DNA from: Rhizophagus sp. LPA8_4_AMF
Taxonomy: Eukaryota; Glomeromycota; Glomeromycetes; Glomerales; Glomeraceae
DNA length: 21,500 nt
Direction of reading: 5' to 3'
Assembly: GCA_021464525.1 (NCBI GenBank)
Contig: JADRCO010001200.1
Coordinates: 1 to 21,500, forward strand
In this document: positions 9,848-19,329 of the stretch, one piece after another
Layout: the number at the start of each line of letters is the position of its first letter
How positions within the stretch are numbered: position 1 is the first letter of the stretch
Position numbers and translations under genes: made by a program
The notes under the pieces: model-generated
Told to the model about the DNA's origin: nothing
Databases searched by the model: none
Seen by the model: only the letters and a program-made list of their open reading frames with translations

Positions 9848-10102
9848 ATTAAATATTTTTGAATAAAAATGTTTAATTACATTTATGAAGTAATTTTTTA
9901 ATTACCTCCATACCATAATTTAAGTTATGATAAAAACTAGTAATAAAAATTTCTAATAATTAACCAACTGATTGTTTATTCAGTTAAAATATGCTTAGAT
10001 ACAAATTCATTAAATCGATCAAACCTTTATGATATTATATTTACTTGATGGAATAGATTTTATGATCAAATAGAATTACAAAAACAAATTAAAGCAGAAG
10101 CT
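9848..10102 (+). pseudogene. Decayed kinase C-lobe fragment, plus strand
   Basis: One plus-strand frame spells an eroded end of the same kinase family, opposite in orientation to copies A-C. In order: F.YIYEVIF (9872-9898; family F.IIMYEVIS), a stop, LPPYHNLSYDKN (9902-9937; family LPPYHDVSHDNN), three stops where the LAIKICQGL segment is missing, then KF followed by QLIVYSVKICLDTNSLNRS (9962-10018; family QLIVHLIKRCLDANPLNRP), a stop, and WNRFYDQIELQKQIKAEA (10049-10102; family ELQKQIKEAE tail). I found no convincing N-terminal half upstream. It is a relic of an independent copy, next to the TIR element at 9368-9700. Confidence 0.75.
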
Positions 10103-12020
10103 GTTTATTATTATAACATTATGCTCCTGCGGCTAAATTTTGCGGTAAATTTACGTCATAACGATACATTATTTCTTTAATTTGTACTAAAAACTATTTA
10201 CAGTATAATAAAAAATATAATTAAAAGAGGGAAATTTTTGTTTCTAGCTTTATTAAATTTCAAATGAGAAGTAATTAAAATTCTACAGTAATTTTTTCTT
10301 GATTAAAGATAAATCAGAGATCGGGTGATTTATCGATCAGTACGGCATAAAAGTGCGTACTAGTTTTCACGACGTCATTTTCTTGACAACTTAACTTTTA
10401 TTAAGCAAATTTATTTATAGTTTATTTAGTGAATTTTTCATATGAAAGATTTCTTTTAAAGGTAAAAGCAAGTTTGAGGATCCTACAAGCGATTCCAACG
10501 GTTCTACTGTAGGTTATATTATTTTTTGAGTCATTGTTTATTAGAACGAGAAGATTTATCTTTTTTTTTTATTTAAACTTTTGGTAAATTTGCAATTTTT
10601 TTTTATAGTAATTTTAAATTCTAACTTGGCTTCCTTAGTGGTTCATATATTCTTGTTTCTAATTTTTTAATGATCAATCTTTTTAAAGGAATAAATATTA
10701 CTTTCCATTATAATCTAACAAAAACTTTTCTTAAGGAAAATTAACAAAAAAATCATACTGGAAAATGTTATTAGTTGTATTAAAACAAAAGGACAATTGT
10801 AATGTTTGGAATGACCTGGAAAAAGAAAGTGTCAGTTTTATGAATAATGTGATAAAAAAAAAATCGGACAAAACTCAGAGTTTAGTGAAATAATATCTTT
10901 AAAATTGTGTAAATATAGTTAAAATAAACTTTGATTTTTGGAGCCTAGATTTCTTTGGATTTATTGTCTTATCATAAGTATCATATATACTTTATATTAT
11001 TTAATATTACATGAAAATTGTTTATAGAACGGGTTTATGATTTATCATATTCACTGGTTTGTGTAAACCGTACTGACCTATTTTAATAAAGTATTGCGTT
11101 TACCCGGAAAAAAAAAAATAGATTGAGATAAATGTGGCTATTATTTTTCTTCACATTTAAATCTAGTTGAGTATAAAAAAATTCCTTTTAGAAACAATAA
11201 AAATTCCATCCAGCTTATACATAACACCTTTTAATACAAGATATTTTTTTTTTCCTAGACTCGTACGAAAATTATCTTTTATATATTATAGCGTGTACTA
11301 TAAGTTCTATTATTGCTATTACATGCTAGAATAGGGAATCAAAAGAAACAATTTTAAATAATATTAGCTAAAATTGTTTATACATGCAAGACTAACTGAT
11401 CTGTATATATTTATTAATTGGTCTTAATTCTGGTTCTGGTCACGGGTTCTTGATCAACAATATCGATAATCTTGGGCAGAATTTTAAATTTGATGATCTA
11501 TTTATATTATCATTTTACTTGACTGTGTTATAAATGCATAATACGTCTCATAAATACGAGAAGGTTCGTTATTTGAAAAATCATATATTTTAGTTTTTGG
11601 TTATTTTATTAGAAATAATAGTAGTAGTAATTATAATGAAGTATACTGTCATTCTCGATCAAATCGATCAAATCACGTTTGATCGATGCAATTCAATTAA
11701 TTACAGAAATAAAAAAAGGTAGTATTACTGTAAAGTACAATGAGGTGTAATATATAAATAAAATCTTGATAAATTTAATAAAGAAAACAAAATTTGAATA
11801 AAGAAGGATATTGTCAAATTTTTTTTCTCTAAAATATCATTATTTTTTTCCCAACCTTCTTTTACTTTCTTAGAATGGTCTTGTAGTGGTCTTGTCTTAA
11901 AAAATATTTCTCGTGCACCCTTCACCTTGTTTTTAGGAATAGTGAACGTTAAATGTAATTACTGTATACTGTATTTTATAACGCCGAAAAAACATTTACT
12001 TAATTTCTATGGCAATAAAA
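10103..12020. other. Intergenic region, no supported gene
   Basis: AT-rich sequence. Several short frames exist: a plus-strand frame around 10766-10891 and a 66-codon minus-strand frame at 11725-11925 (rich in K and E, starting from a non-ATG codon) have no recognisable domain. A perfect inverted repeat with 10-bp arms, ATCGATCAAA-TCACG-TTTGATCGAT, sits at 11663-11687. The segment near 11970-12020 is 3' flank of copy C. Confidence 0.5.
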
Positions 12021-12148
12021 TCACTTACTTATGATTTGTCCTTTGGCCTTAAATTTGCTATTTTGATCTAAATTATAGAGATTATTAAGATTATTGAATG
12101 TAAGAATTAATAATATCAAGGTTTAATATAATAAAATTTAAAATTTAC
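12021..12148 (-). other. Ghost last exon and intron of copy C
   Basis: Downstream of the stop in exon 7, copy C still has the elements of the family's last intron and exon: donor GTAAAT at 12148, acceptor AG at 12069-12068, then AT CAA AAT AGC AAA continuing to TGA at 12021-12023 (DQNSKFKAKGQ...). This is homologous to the last exon of copy A (DQSSKSKGM). It lies in the predicted 3' UTR unless exon 7 is skipped, in which case exon 6 (phase 1) joins it in frame. Confidence 0.55.
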
Positions 12149-12167
12149 CATTCCACCCAATATTTAA

Positions 12168-12406
12168 TTAAGAGACATTAATTTGTAAAGGTAATAATGA
12201 CGCTATTTAGTAATAAATGAAATGTCTTATCAATAAAATTATTTTTTTTTGTAATTATTTTAAATATTTTTATTAATCAATACCTGAAGGCCCCGCATTA
12301 TTTATAATACCGTTTTGTTTGTAATAAGCACCAGAATTTTTCGATTTGGTAGGATTATTGACGTTAATATTCAATTTTGAAACATCAATTTGTAAAGACA
12401 ATGGCG
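12168..12406 (-). repeat. Duplicated C-terminal tail exon in copy C
   Basis: Exon 6 (12406-12284, 123 nt) reads PLSLQIDVSKLNINVN followed by KSKNSGAYYKQNGII and GPS before GTATTG. Its second half repeats the end of exon 5 (KPKNSDYYYEKKDTMI..ESS). Exon 7 (12202-12168) then starts again with ASLLPLQINVS, a second copy of the exon-6 opening, and ends at TAA where copy A has CAA (SQ). Copies A and B have only one such tail exon. All these boundaries are phase 1. The segment therefore arose by duplicating the end of the core exon plus the adjacent intron and tail exon. Confidence 0.75.
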
Positions 12407-15171
12407 CTAATTAATAAATAATGTTTTAGTTAGAATTCATTATAATTGCCTTAAATATATTTCTTTTTTTTATTAAACGCACAGTACCTGAAGATTCAAT
12501 GCAAATCATAGTATCCTTCTTTTCATAATAATAATCAGAATTTTTTGGTTTGGGAAGATTATCAAAATTAAGTAATCTACTTGTATAAATAGCTTCAGAA
12601 TGTGTCCTATATGATATTCCTAAACTTGTTGAACATATACCGCCAATTAATAATTTATTATTCATTTCTTCTGCTTCTTTAATTTGCTTTTGTAATTCTT
12701 CTACATGATTATCACGCCAATTACATAAAATATTTTCAATTTCATCTGCTGTTGGTCGATTTAATGGATTTGCGTCTAAGCATCTTTTAATTAAATGCAC
12801 GATTAATTGTGGTACCTTAATGTTAAACTTTGGTCTAAGTCCTTGACAAATTTTTATCGCTAAATTTTTATCATGACCTACATCATGATATGGAGGTAAC
12901 CCAGTAATTACTTCATACATAATAATACCAAAACTATAAATATCCGCAGCTTTGGTATAACTTTGTCCTTGTAAAATCTCAGGAGCAATATAAGGCAAAA
13001 CACCGTATATACTTTTTTTTGTGTTTTCTGATGCATCATAATCTGCAGGTTTACATAATCCCATATCAGTTATTTTTGTATAGTTGGACACCAATATATT
13101 GCTGATATGAAAATCTCGATGAACCAATCCATTTTTATGAATAGACACAAGTCCAGATGCAATATAATATAAATGAAGTAGTTTATCATCCCAACTCAAT
13201 TCATTATAATTTTTATCTAAATAATTACGTAAACTTCCTTTCTTTGCATATTCCAAAACCATCATATAATTTTTTGTTTTTGGATCTTGAGTTATACCAT
13301 GAAAATCAATAATAGAAAAAGAATTTCCTATTTTATTATGCAAAGCAATCTATATATAATGTAAATATTAATAAATATTACAAAAAATCAAAATTTCGAA
13401 ATTTTTTAATAAATAATAAAATAATCATACCTCATTCATAAATTCTAATGTAATAATTTTTGAATTATTTAAACTTTTTAGAGCCACCAATTTATTATGT
13501 TGACCATTTATTGCCCAATCTGCACTATACACATTAGCAAACCCACCTTTAGCAATGTATTTAATATTGCTAAATTTATCATAAGGTATCCATTCTAATA
13601 CGTTTCTTATATTAGTAACTTTATGAACTGACAATTGAACATCTTGAATAAATTTATCGACATTTACGTTGCCACTAGTCCAATTTTTAAAATTTCGTTG
13701 AAAATGTATTGCACTACATACATATTTACATTTTCCACATACTTCATTATAAATCATCATATAATTCTTGGTTTCTGGATCTTGAGTTATTCCGTAAATT
13801 TCATAATTCTTTGAAATCTACAAATATAAACATAGTAAAAATCAAAATTAAAAAAAAAATTTCATTAAATAATAAGTTTAATGTACCTCATTTATGTATT
13901 CTGACGTAATATTATTTGGATTATCTAAACTTTTCAGAAATACAATCAAATTTTGTTCTTTTCTTTTCCAAGTTTTATTATTATGATGATCCCATTTATC
14001 TATACATCCATCAATCCAATTTGCTTTATACACTTTTTCATAATCGCTTTCTGAGATATATTTAATGTTATAAAGTCTATCATAAGGTACCCATTCCAAT
14101 ATTTTTTTAAGCACTGATTCATATTTATTATGTGCTGATAGTTGGGTGTCTTGAATAAGTTTATCAATATTTTTATTACCGCTAGTCCAATTTTCAAAAT
14201 TTTGTTGTAAATGTATTGCATTACATATACTATTACAATTTTCGCATGTTTCACTCAAAACTGCCATATAAACATTTGTTTTCGAATCTTGAGTTATTCC
14301 ATAGAATTTATGAGGTACTGTAATCTACAAAAACAATATTACTAATATTAGTGAAATTCAGTTCTCAATTATATATTATAATACAAAATCATATTATACC
14401 TCATTAAGTTCCAATGTAATATCTTTTAAATTTTTTAAACTTTTCAGAAATACAAGCATATTTGGATTTTTTCTTATCCAATTATTGTTATACCAATATC
14501 TTATATTTCCATCAGTCCAATTCGCTCTATACGTTTTGCCAAACTTTCCTTCTACAACATATTTAAAATCATAGAATCTATCATAAGGTAACCATTCCAA
14601 TGCATTTTTATAACCAACATGTCCTAATAGCTGCGTATTTTGAATATATTTGTCAATATCACTATTACCGCTAGTCCAATTTTCAAAATTTTGTTGATAA
14701 TGCATCGCATTACATATAATATTACATTTTTCACATATTTCATTCAAAACTAACATATAAGTTTTTGTTTTTGGGACTTGAGTAATTCCATAAATTTCAT
14801 GTAATAGTGTAATCTATAATTATAATAAATTACGTTAATATTAAGATTTTTTTAAAAAATTTCATTAAATAATAAATTCAACATACCCTTGTTACGAACT
14901 CCGGTGTAACGTTATTTGGATCATCTAAATTTTTTAGAAACACGCTTTTTCTTTCTTTAATCCACTTTGCTCTATACATTTTTTTAAACATGTCTACTGC
15001 AATGTACTTAATATCACAAAATTTATTATAAGGAATCCATTCCAATTTTCTTTTAAATATTATTTCATATTTACTATGTGTTGATAAATGAATAAATATA
15101 TCATTATTCTTAATACATTTTATATTATTTCTAATAGCAGAGATATCATGATTAATTAGCTTCAATTCCAT
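12168..15171 (-). CDS. Kinase copy C: intact TKL-like protein kinase with four tandem N-lobe units
   Basis: Seven minus-strand exons: 15171-14887, 14813-14400, 14324-13887, 13817-13431, 13349-12488, 12406-12284, 12202-12168; introns of 69-81 bp. The lengths sum to 848 codons including TAA at 12168-12170. Residues ~1-508 are four N-lobe units; the fourth has GGFANV (~470-475), the beta-3 lysine in LVALK (~493) and a helix-C glutamate in MNEV (~508). Exon 5 supplies YMMVLEYAKKGSL (hinge), HRD (~585-587) with the following NIL asparagine (~592), DMG in place of DFG (~603-605), APE (~630-632), LPPYHDV and NRPTADEIE (~716). A short ELQKQIKEAEE helix and a low-complexity tail follow. All catalytic residues needed for Ser/Thr-type phosphotransfer are present, so activity is plausible; the substrate is unknown. 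The start is supported by copy B, which begins MDLELIDHN where C has MELKLINHD. No signal peptide or membrane segment is seen, so it is probably cytosolic or nuclear. Confidence 0.85.
13431..15171 (-). repeat. Tandem N-lobe exons of copy C (four units)
   Basis: C1 (15171-14887, 285 nt) contains LEWIPYNKFCDIKYI, a degenerate loop (VDMFKKMY) and VFLKNL. C2 (14813-14400, 414 nt): EGKFGKTYRANW, VFLKSL. C3 (14324-13887, 438 nt): loop lost (SESDYEKVYKANW), VFLKSL. C4 (13817-13431, 387 nt): KGGFANVYSADW, VALKSLNN. C2-C4 each begin with a beta-4/beta-5 phrase (YGITQ) that runs into a Cys-containing linker (C.KC..IC.A.H..NF.NWTSGN..ID) instead of a C-lobe. All boundaries are phase 0 and donors read GTAT or GTAC, usually after a GAG codon. 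Confidence 0.88.
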
Positions 15172-15530
15172 TGAAGATTTTCACTTTATGTTTATATAAT
15201 TTAAAGGAATGTAAGAGATTTTTTAAAAAAATAAAAAAAAAAATTGAATGAGGAAAAAAAAATACTTCGCCCAAGGCTATATAAATGGGAGTCAAATTCT
15301 ACTCTGCGTAACGATTGGTAAACCCGAACAATATATAAATAGGTAACAAAAGACCAGAGCCAAAATTACATAATTCCGCCTGGAATTATTCAAACAAAGG
15401 AAGAATCTACATATTGTTTTGATTCGTTTATCTGTTACGTACTGTATCACTCGGATCATGCATGCAATATGAAAATCATTTTTCATTATTAAATCAAATT
15501 TTTACGGTTACGTGAGGCTTACATAAATTT
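15172..15530. promoter_or_regulatory. Upstream (promoter) block of copy C
   Basis: The region shares with the copy B upstream region the poly-A/T tract, an AATGAGGAAAAA patch, CTATATAAAT at 15277-15286 (about 106-115 bp before the ATG), GGAATTATTCAAA near 15382, a CATGCATGCAATATG stretch near 15458 and TTTTTACGGTTACG near 15499. These shared short boxes between poorly conserved stretches are candidate regulatory sites. The TATAAA-like box reads on the plus strand while the gene is on the minus strand, so its direction is uncertain. The 64-codon minus-strand frame at 15292-15486 lies inside this block and is not supported as a gene. Confidence 0.5.
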
Positions 15531-17194
15531 GATATCATTTTATAAATGTCCTTTTATGGTAATTAATATTCAAATCTGGTAATTTAAATAATTTAAATAT
15601 GGGTAATCATACGAAAAATCAAAAAATCAAAATTTGGAAATAAAAATATTTCCCAAACGGTACATATGAAATTTTATTGGAGAAAATTTGCTATAATTAG
15701 TAAACTACAGTTTCTAATTTGCCCTTTGTTACTAATTTCAAAAAAATTTCCTATTTGTATTTTTTTATCATATAATTTCGATTTTTTGCATTCTGTACCT
15801 GACATTATTCACGTGCAACTTGGAATTTTTTTTAAAACATTAAATTGCTAATAGGTTAAAATGTTGAAAGCTTTTTGCCATAAAATTACAATTTTATGCT
15901 GAAATAATGTGCATATTAGTGTAATATTAAATCTTCGAATGAGTGTAATGTTAGTAACAATTGCATATTTTTTTAATTAATGTATAACAGATAATAAATT
16001 ACTTAATTTAATTAATAATTTTTTTTTTTTGATTATAAATATATTTAATTTGGTGTTTATATATTTTATTAATTCATCAATTAGCGAATGTCTAATTAAA
16101 GTCAAATGTCAAATGCACGAGTCAAGTATTAAACATAAAATAGTTAAAAAATAAATATCCAATTATTACCCTAATCGCCAACAAGAATTTTTTTCCTAAA
16201 CTTTCAAGAAAGTTCACAGCATAATTAACCCGGGTGTTTCCAGCGACAAACCACGTGATAAATTCTAATCTATCGACTCATTGAGCGTGTAACCTGTTCA
16301 GTTACCTTCGCACTAATTTTTTTTTTTTACAAACTTAGGAGAATAAAAGATTTTTTTTTATTTAATATAGCATTAACTGACTATCTTCTATTATGATTAT
16401 TGTTTTAATGTTTAAAAACTTATAAAATAATTTATTCAGTTTATTTTACTAAAAAAGCCAGCAGTAAATTTCATAACAGATAAAATAAAAAAGAATCACG
16501 AGAAATATTTTAAATATAGGCTTCTTGCATTTATTATTAAAACTACAAGTATTATTAAGATAAATGTTCTTTCACTTTGTAAAAAAAAACTGGGAATATT
16601 TTTTAAGATAGATGATGTACAAATAAATCTGACCAATAATTCGTCACATTACTAAACATTTTTTTGGTGAGTAGCATGATTTTATTTGTGTTGAACGTAA
16701 AAATCTCTGTTCTACTTCAGAAATTATCTATGCTAAATGTTATTTAAAGTAATATGAAATTATAATGTTGAAATAATATGTGGTATGAATTTCAAAATTT
16801 TTTTTTCAATTCAAAGCCTAATTTAGTTAAGATATTTTCTTTTCAAGATTTTTTGATCGTTGAAATTAAGACATAGAAGATGCTAGATTGCGCTAGACAT
16901 GGTTATCATCGGCGTTATATTAGTGTTATATTATTAGGAACATCAATTAAGAACACATTTTTTATATAACCGAACTTGTATCATCTGCTAATTATTTGGT
17001 AACAATAAAACAAAATAAAAATCTATTTGTGTATAATTTTTTAGATACAATATTTAAATAGCGTAAATTTATTATGATTATTTTTTTTCATAAATTTAAT
17101 TATAACGATCGAAAAAAAATTTTTACTTAAATAAATGATTTTTAAACTAAAATTGATAAAATGTTAAGTAAATAGAAATCATAGTTATCATACT
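15531..17194. other. Intergenic; first part homologous to the copy B flank
   Basis: To about 16000 the sequence remains alignable with the region upstream of copy B (TTTCGATTTTTTGCATT and CTGTACCTGACATTATTCA near 15776-15811; GTGTAATGTTAG near 15944), including the empty site for the B MITE around 15936-15946. The plus-strand 61-codon ORF at 15666-15851 is within this duplicated non-coding block. From ~16000 to 17194 I see only AT-rich DNA without a gene. Confidence 0.5.
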
Positions 17195-17539
17195 TTATCT
17201 CAGCAAAAAGAAATTTTCTACGAGGTCAGTCAAGTAATGCACCTCGCTCGGCTTAAAAATTTTTTAGTCTCCCAATTTTTAGCTCGACTCATTAAAATTA
17301 CTATCGATCGTCATTAACAAAGAAATCAATATCAAGTGAAATTTATATTCTCGACTAACATATTTATATTGAGTTTCTTGCATTTCTCGATTTGAATTAA
17401 TGATAAAAAAATTATGGCTAAATAACATTCTGGGCCATTCTAGATGTTGACAAGCTTCTCCGCACAATTCATCAAGTGATAAACTTTTACTAGTTTAATA
17501 CGCTTTTGGATTATTTAATGAACTTAAATTCTTACAGAG
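17195..17539 (-). pseudogene. Decayed ORF of unknown family
   Basis: One minus-strand frame, interrupted only by three internal TAA codons, spells non-random, compositionally complex protein over 115 codons: NLSSLNNPKAY, stop, TSKSLSLDELCGEACQHLEW, continuing to NREMQETQYKYVSREYKF, then DSNFNESS, stop, KLGD, stop, KIFKPSEVHYLTDLVENFF and a final TAA at 17195-17197. In DNA this AT-rich such phrases are unlikely by chance, and the other frames are poorer. I do not recognise the family. It is probably a relic of a gene or transposon ORF; the limits are approximate. Confidence 0.4.
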
Positions 17540-18281
17540 TTAGGCATCTTGTTAAAAAAATTATAGGTCGGAGTGTCTTTAAACATTCACCGCCCTCCTT
17601 CCAAGAAAATTTAGTAAATATAACTTTGATAGTTTATAAATGAAATAAAAATTTCAAAACTAGAACATACTTCTTGATAAAGCTTAATGAAAACCGCACC
17701 ACTTGAAAGCATTTATACATCTCATAAACGTTGCTGCCTAATTAATAAAATATGTTCCTGGAAGGAATTATCTTTTGGCATTTTGTGATCCATTTCCGTT
17801 TGAGAATTTTACTGAAATTAAAAAATCTTCTAATATATAAATTATGTGGCGAAATCGGTAATTCTGTTTGCGGAAAATTTAGGGAATTCTTCAATAACTA
17901 CCTGATTTTATAAGTTTGTATCGGATACGAGAATAGTTATGCCGACTTAACTGCAAATGCTAATATTGTTTTTTACATTTATTATTTTTAGATTTAGCTA
18001 GTTGTTACAATTCTTAAAGCTATAATAAAGTTTAAATGACCTATGATTTATTAAAGTTAAAATTAACTTTTGTATACAATACGCATTCGTCTCATTTGAA
18101 TTTAATCAAAGAAAATCTCGATATATTTTAGTTCTACTAATTAATTAATTTTTGAGCGAAAATTAAAAATTGAATAATCAAAATATTAATTATGAATGAG
18201 AAATTAAATAAAACTTTTATTCTTAATAAATAGTTATATATATATATTTAATAAAAGTGAATAAATAAAATTTGTTGTTGA
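17540..18281. other. Intergenic, no supported gene
   Basis: Slightly more complex sequence up to about 17960; short minus-strand frames such as 17905-17740 (NSLNFPQTELPISPHN...) might extend the relic at 17195-17539, but stops and frame changes are frequent and I cannot support a gene. After 17960 the sequence is plain AT-rich, with a TA microsatellite near 18234-18246. Confidence 0.4.
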
Positions 18282-18347
18282 CTTAACCAAGACTTTTTAA
18301 AAAACTTGTTGTCTCCTGATCACCAACGTTGAGGTGCAGCACATTGA

Positions 18348-18600
18348 TCAAGGAGGAGAAAGGGAATGAAAAGCGAGAGAGGGAAAGAAAGAAAGAAGAG
18401 GGAGGGAAAGGGAAGAGGGAAAGCGAATAAGAGAGGGAAAAGGGAAGATGAAAAGTAAATGAAAGATGAATGGAAGGGAAAGAAGGAAAGTGAGAGAAGG
18501 GAAAGGAAAAGAGCGAGGGAATAAGAGAAAGGTAAGGAAAGGAAGTGGAAAGAGCAAGGGAATAAGGGAAAGGGAAAGGGAAAGGGAAAGTGGAAAGCGC
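18348..18600. repeat. Polypurine (GGGAAA/GAAA) tract with G-quadruplex motif
   Basis: About 250 bp of almost uninterrupted purine on the plus strand (G/A with few T or C), built from GGGAAA, GAAAG and GAGAGGG variants. It ends in GGGAAA repeats with GGG at 18566, 18572, 18578 and 18584, fitting the G3-N3-G3-N3-G3-N3-G3 quadruplex pattern. The contrast with the surrounding AT-rich DNA is striking. Long serine/phenylalanine/leucine frames on the minus strand and the K/R/E-rich plus-strand frame are artefacts of the low-complexity sequence. Confidence 0.85.
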
Positions 18601-19119
18601 CACCCACCCATACACAACTCACACTCTCAACCCACATACCTAAAAGAAGATGTAAAAAAGGTGGCCGAAAATTTAATTTTTTTTTTCAGCTTGATCTGTA
18701 ATCTTAAGTTTCACGTGTATCATTCGTTCATTTCAATTACAATTCACATTATTAAACTTAACAACTTTATTAATATAATTTTTCAAATTTTTATTTGACA
18801 AACCGGTATATATTATGATTAATCCGTTCAATCAAGATCTTTATCAATTATAATAATTAAAATTTTCATTATTAAAATAAATTGTTGATTTTGGATTTAA
18901 TTGATATTCGTTGAGGTAACTAAAGAAAAATACGATTAATAAATAAAAATAACTTTTATTATTTAATATTTGAAAATCACCTTAACGTTCAAATAAAACT
19001 GTAGGCTCCGTAGCGTAAACCTTTTCTTCGAATCAGTATATTCTGTAACAGTAAACATATGATTATAATTAGTAATTAAATATGAAATCTATACTATTCC
19101 AATTGATCACTAAAAATTG
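18601..19119. other. Intergenic, no gene seen
   Basis: Begins with a C/A-rich stretch (CACCCACCCATACACAACTC) that ends the purine tract, then ordinary AT-rich DNA. No frame looks coding. Confidence 0.5.
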
Positions 19120-19329
19120 TCCAAGTCGACGAGCTCTTAAAGATGCTATATAAGAAAAGAGCATGTCAAGAAGAGTCATAAATTGGATGATTATAGTGAA
19201 GGTGTAGATGGTGAAGTATTATCTGGATGATCTTATATATTGGAAGAAACTAAATGATACATCACGAGGTTGAAATCCTAAGAAGTATCCAATCCACTAT
19301 CTACTAAGAAATCATCTGTATTAATCTAA
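19120..19329 (+). pseudogene. Possible decayed ORF, family unknown
   Basis: A plus-strand frame with four internal stops (one TAA near its start, two TGA, one TAA) spells HKLDDYSEGVDGEVLSG, SYILEETK, YITRLKS and EVSNPLSTKKSSVLI before TAA. The composition is more protein-like than the surroundings, but the segment is short and matches nothing I recognise. It may be a transposon or gene relic, or chance. Confidence 0.25.

Noticed and set aside
10766..10891. Plus-strand frame MLLVVLKQKDNCNVWNDLEKES...
   Set aside because: Considered as a decayed N-lobe because of VVLK, but no other N-lobe motif (EWIPY, NIKYI, ANW) is nearby.
11725..11925. 66-codon minus-strand ORF (GAREIFFKTRPLQDHSKKVKEGW...)
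   Set aside because: The first part looks somewhat protein-like, but there is no ATG start, no recognisable domain and a low-complexity end. It could be a relic; the evidence is too thin.
15666..15851. 61-codon plus-strand ORF upstream of copy C
   Set aside because: It lies in the duplicated non-coding flank, and the homologous stretch upstream of copy B does not keep the frame.
17219..17245. CGAGGT...ACCTCG short inverted repeat
   Set aside because: A six-base stem inside the decayed ORF at 17195-17539; a coincidental match is likely.
18283..18637. Three overlapping minus-strand ORFs rich in S, F, P and L, and the K/R/E-rich plus-strand ORF 18466-18798
   Set aside because: All are low-complexity translations of the polypurine tract in different frames.
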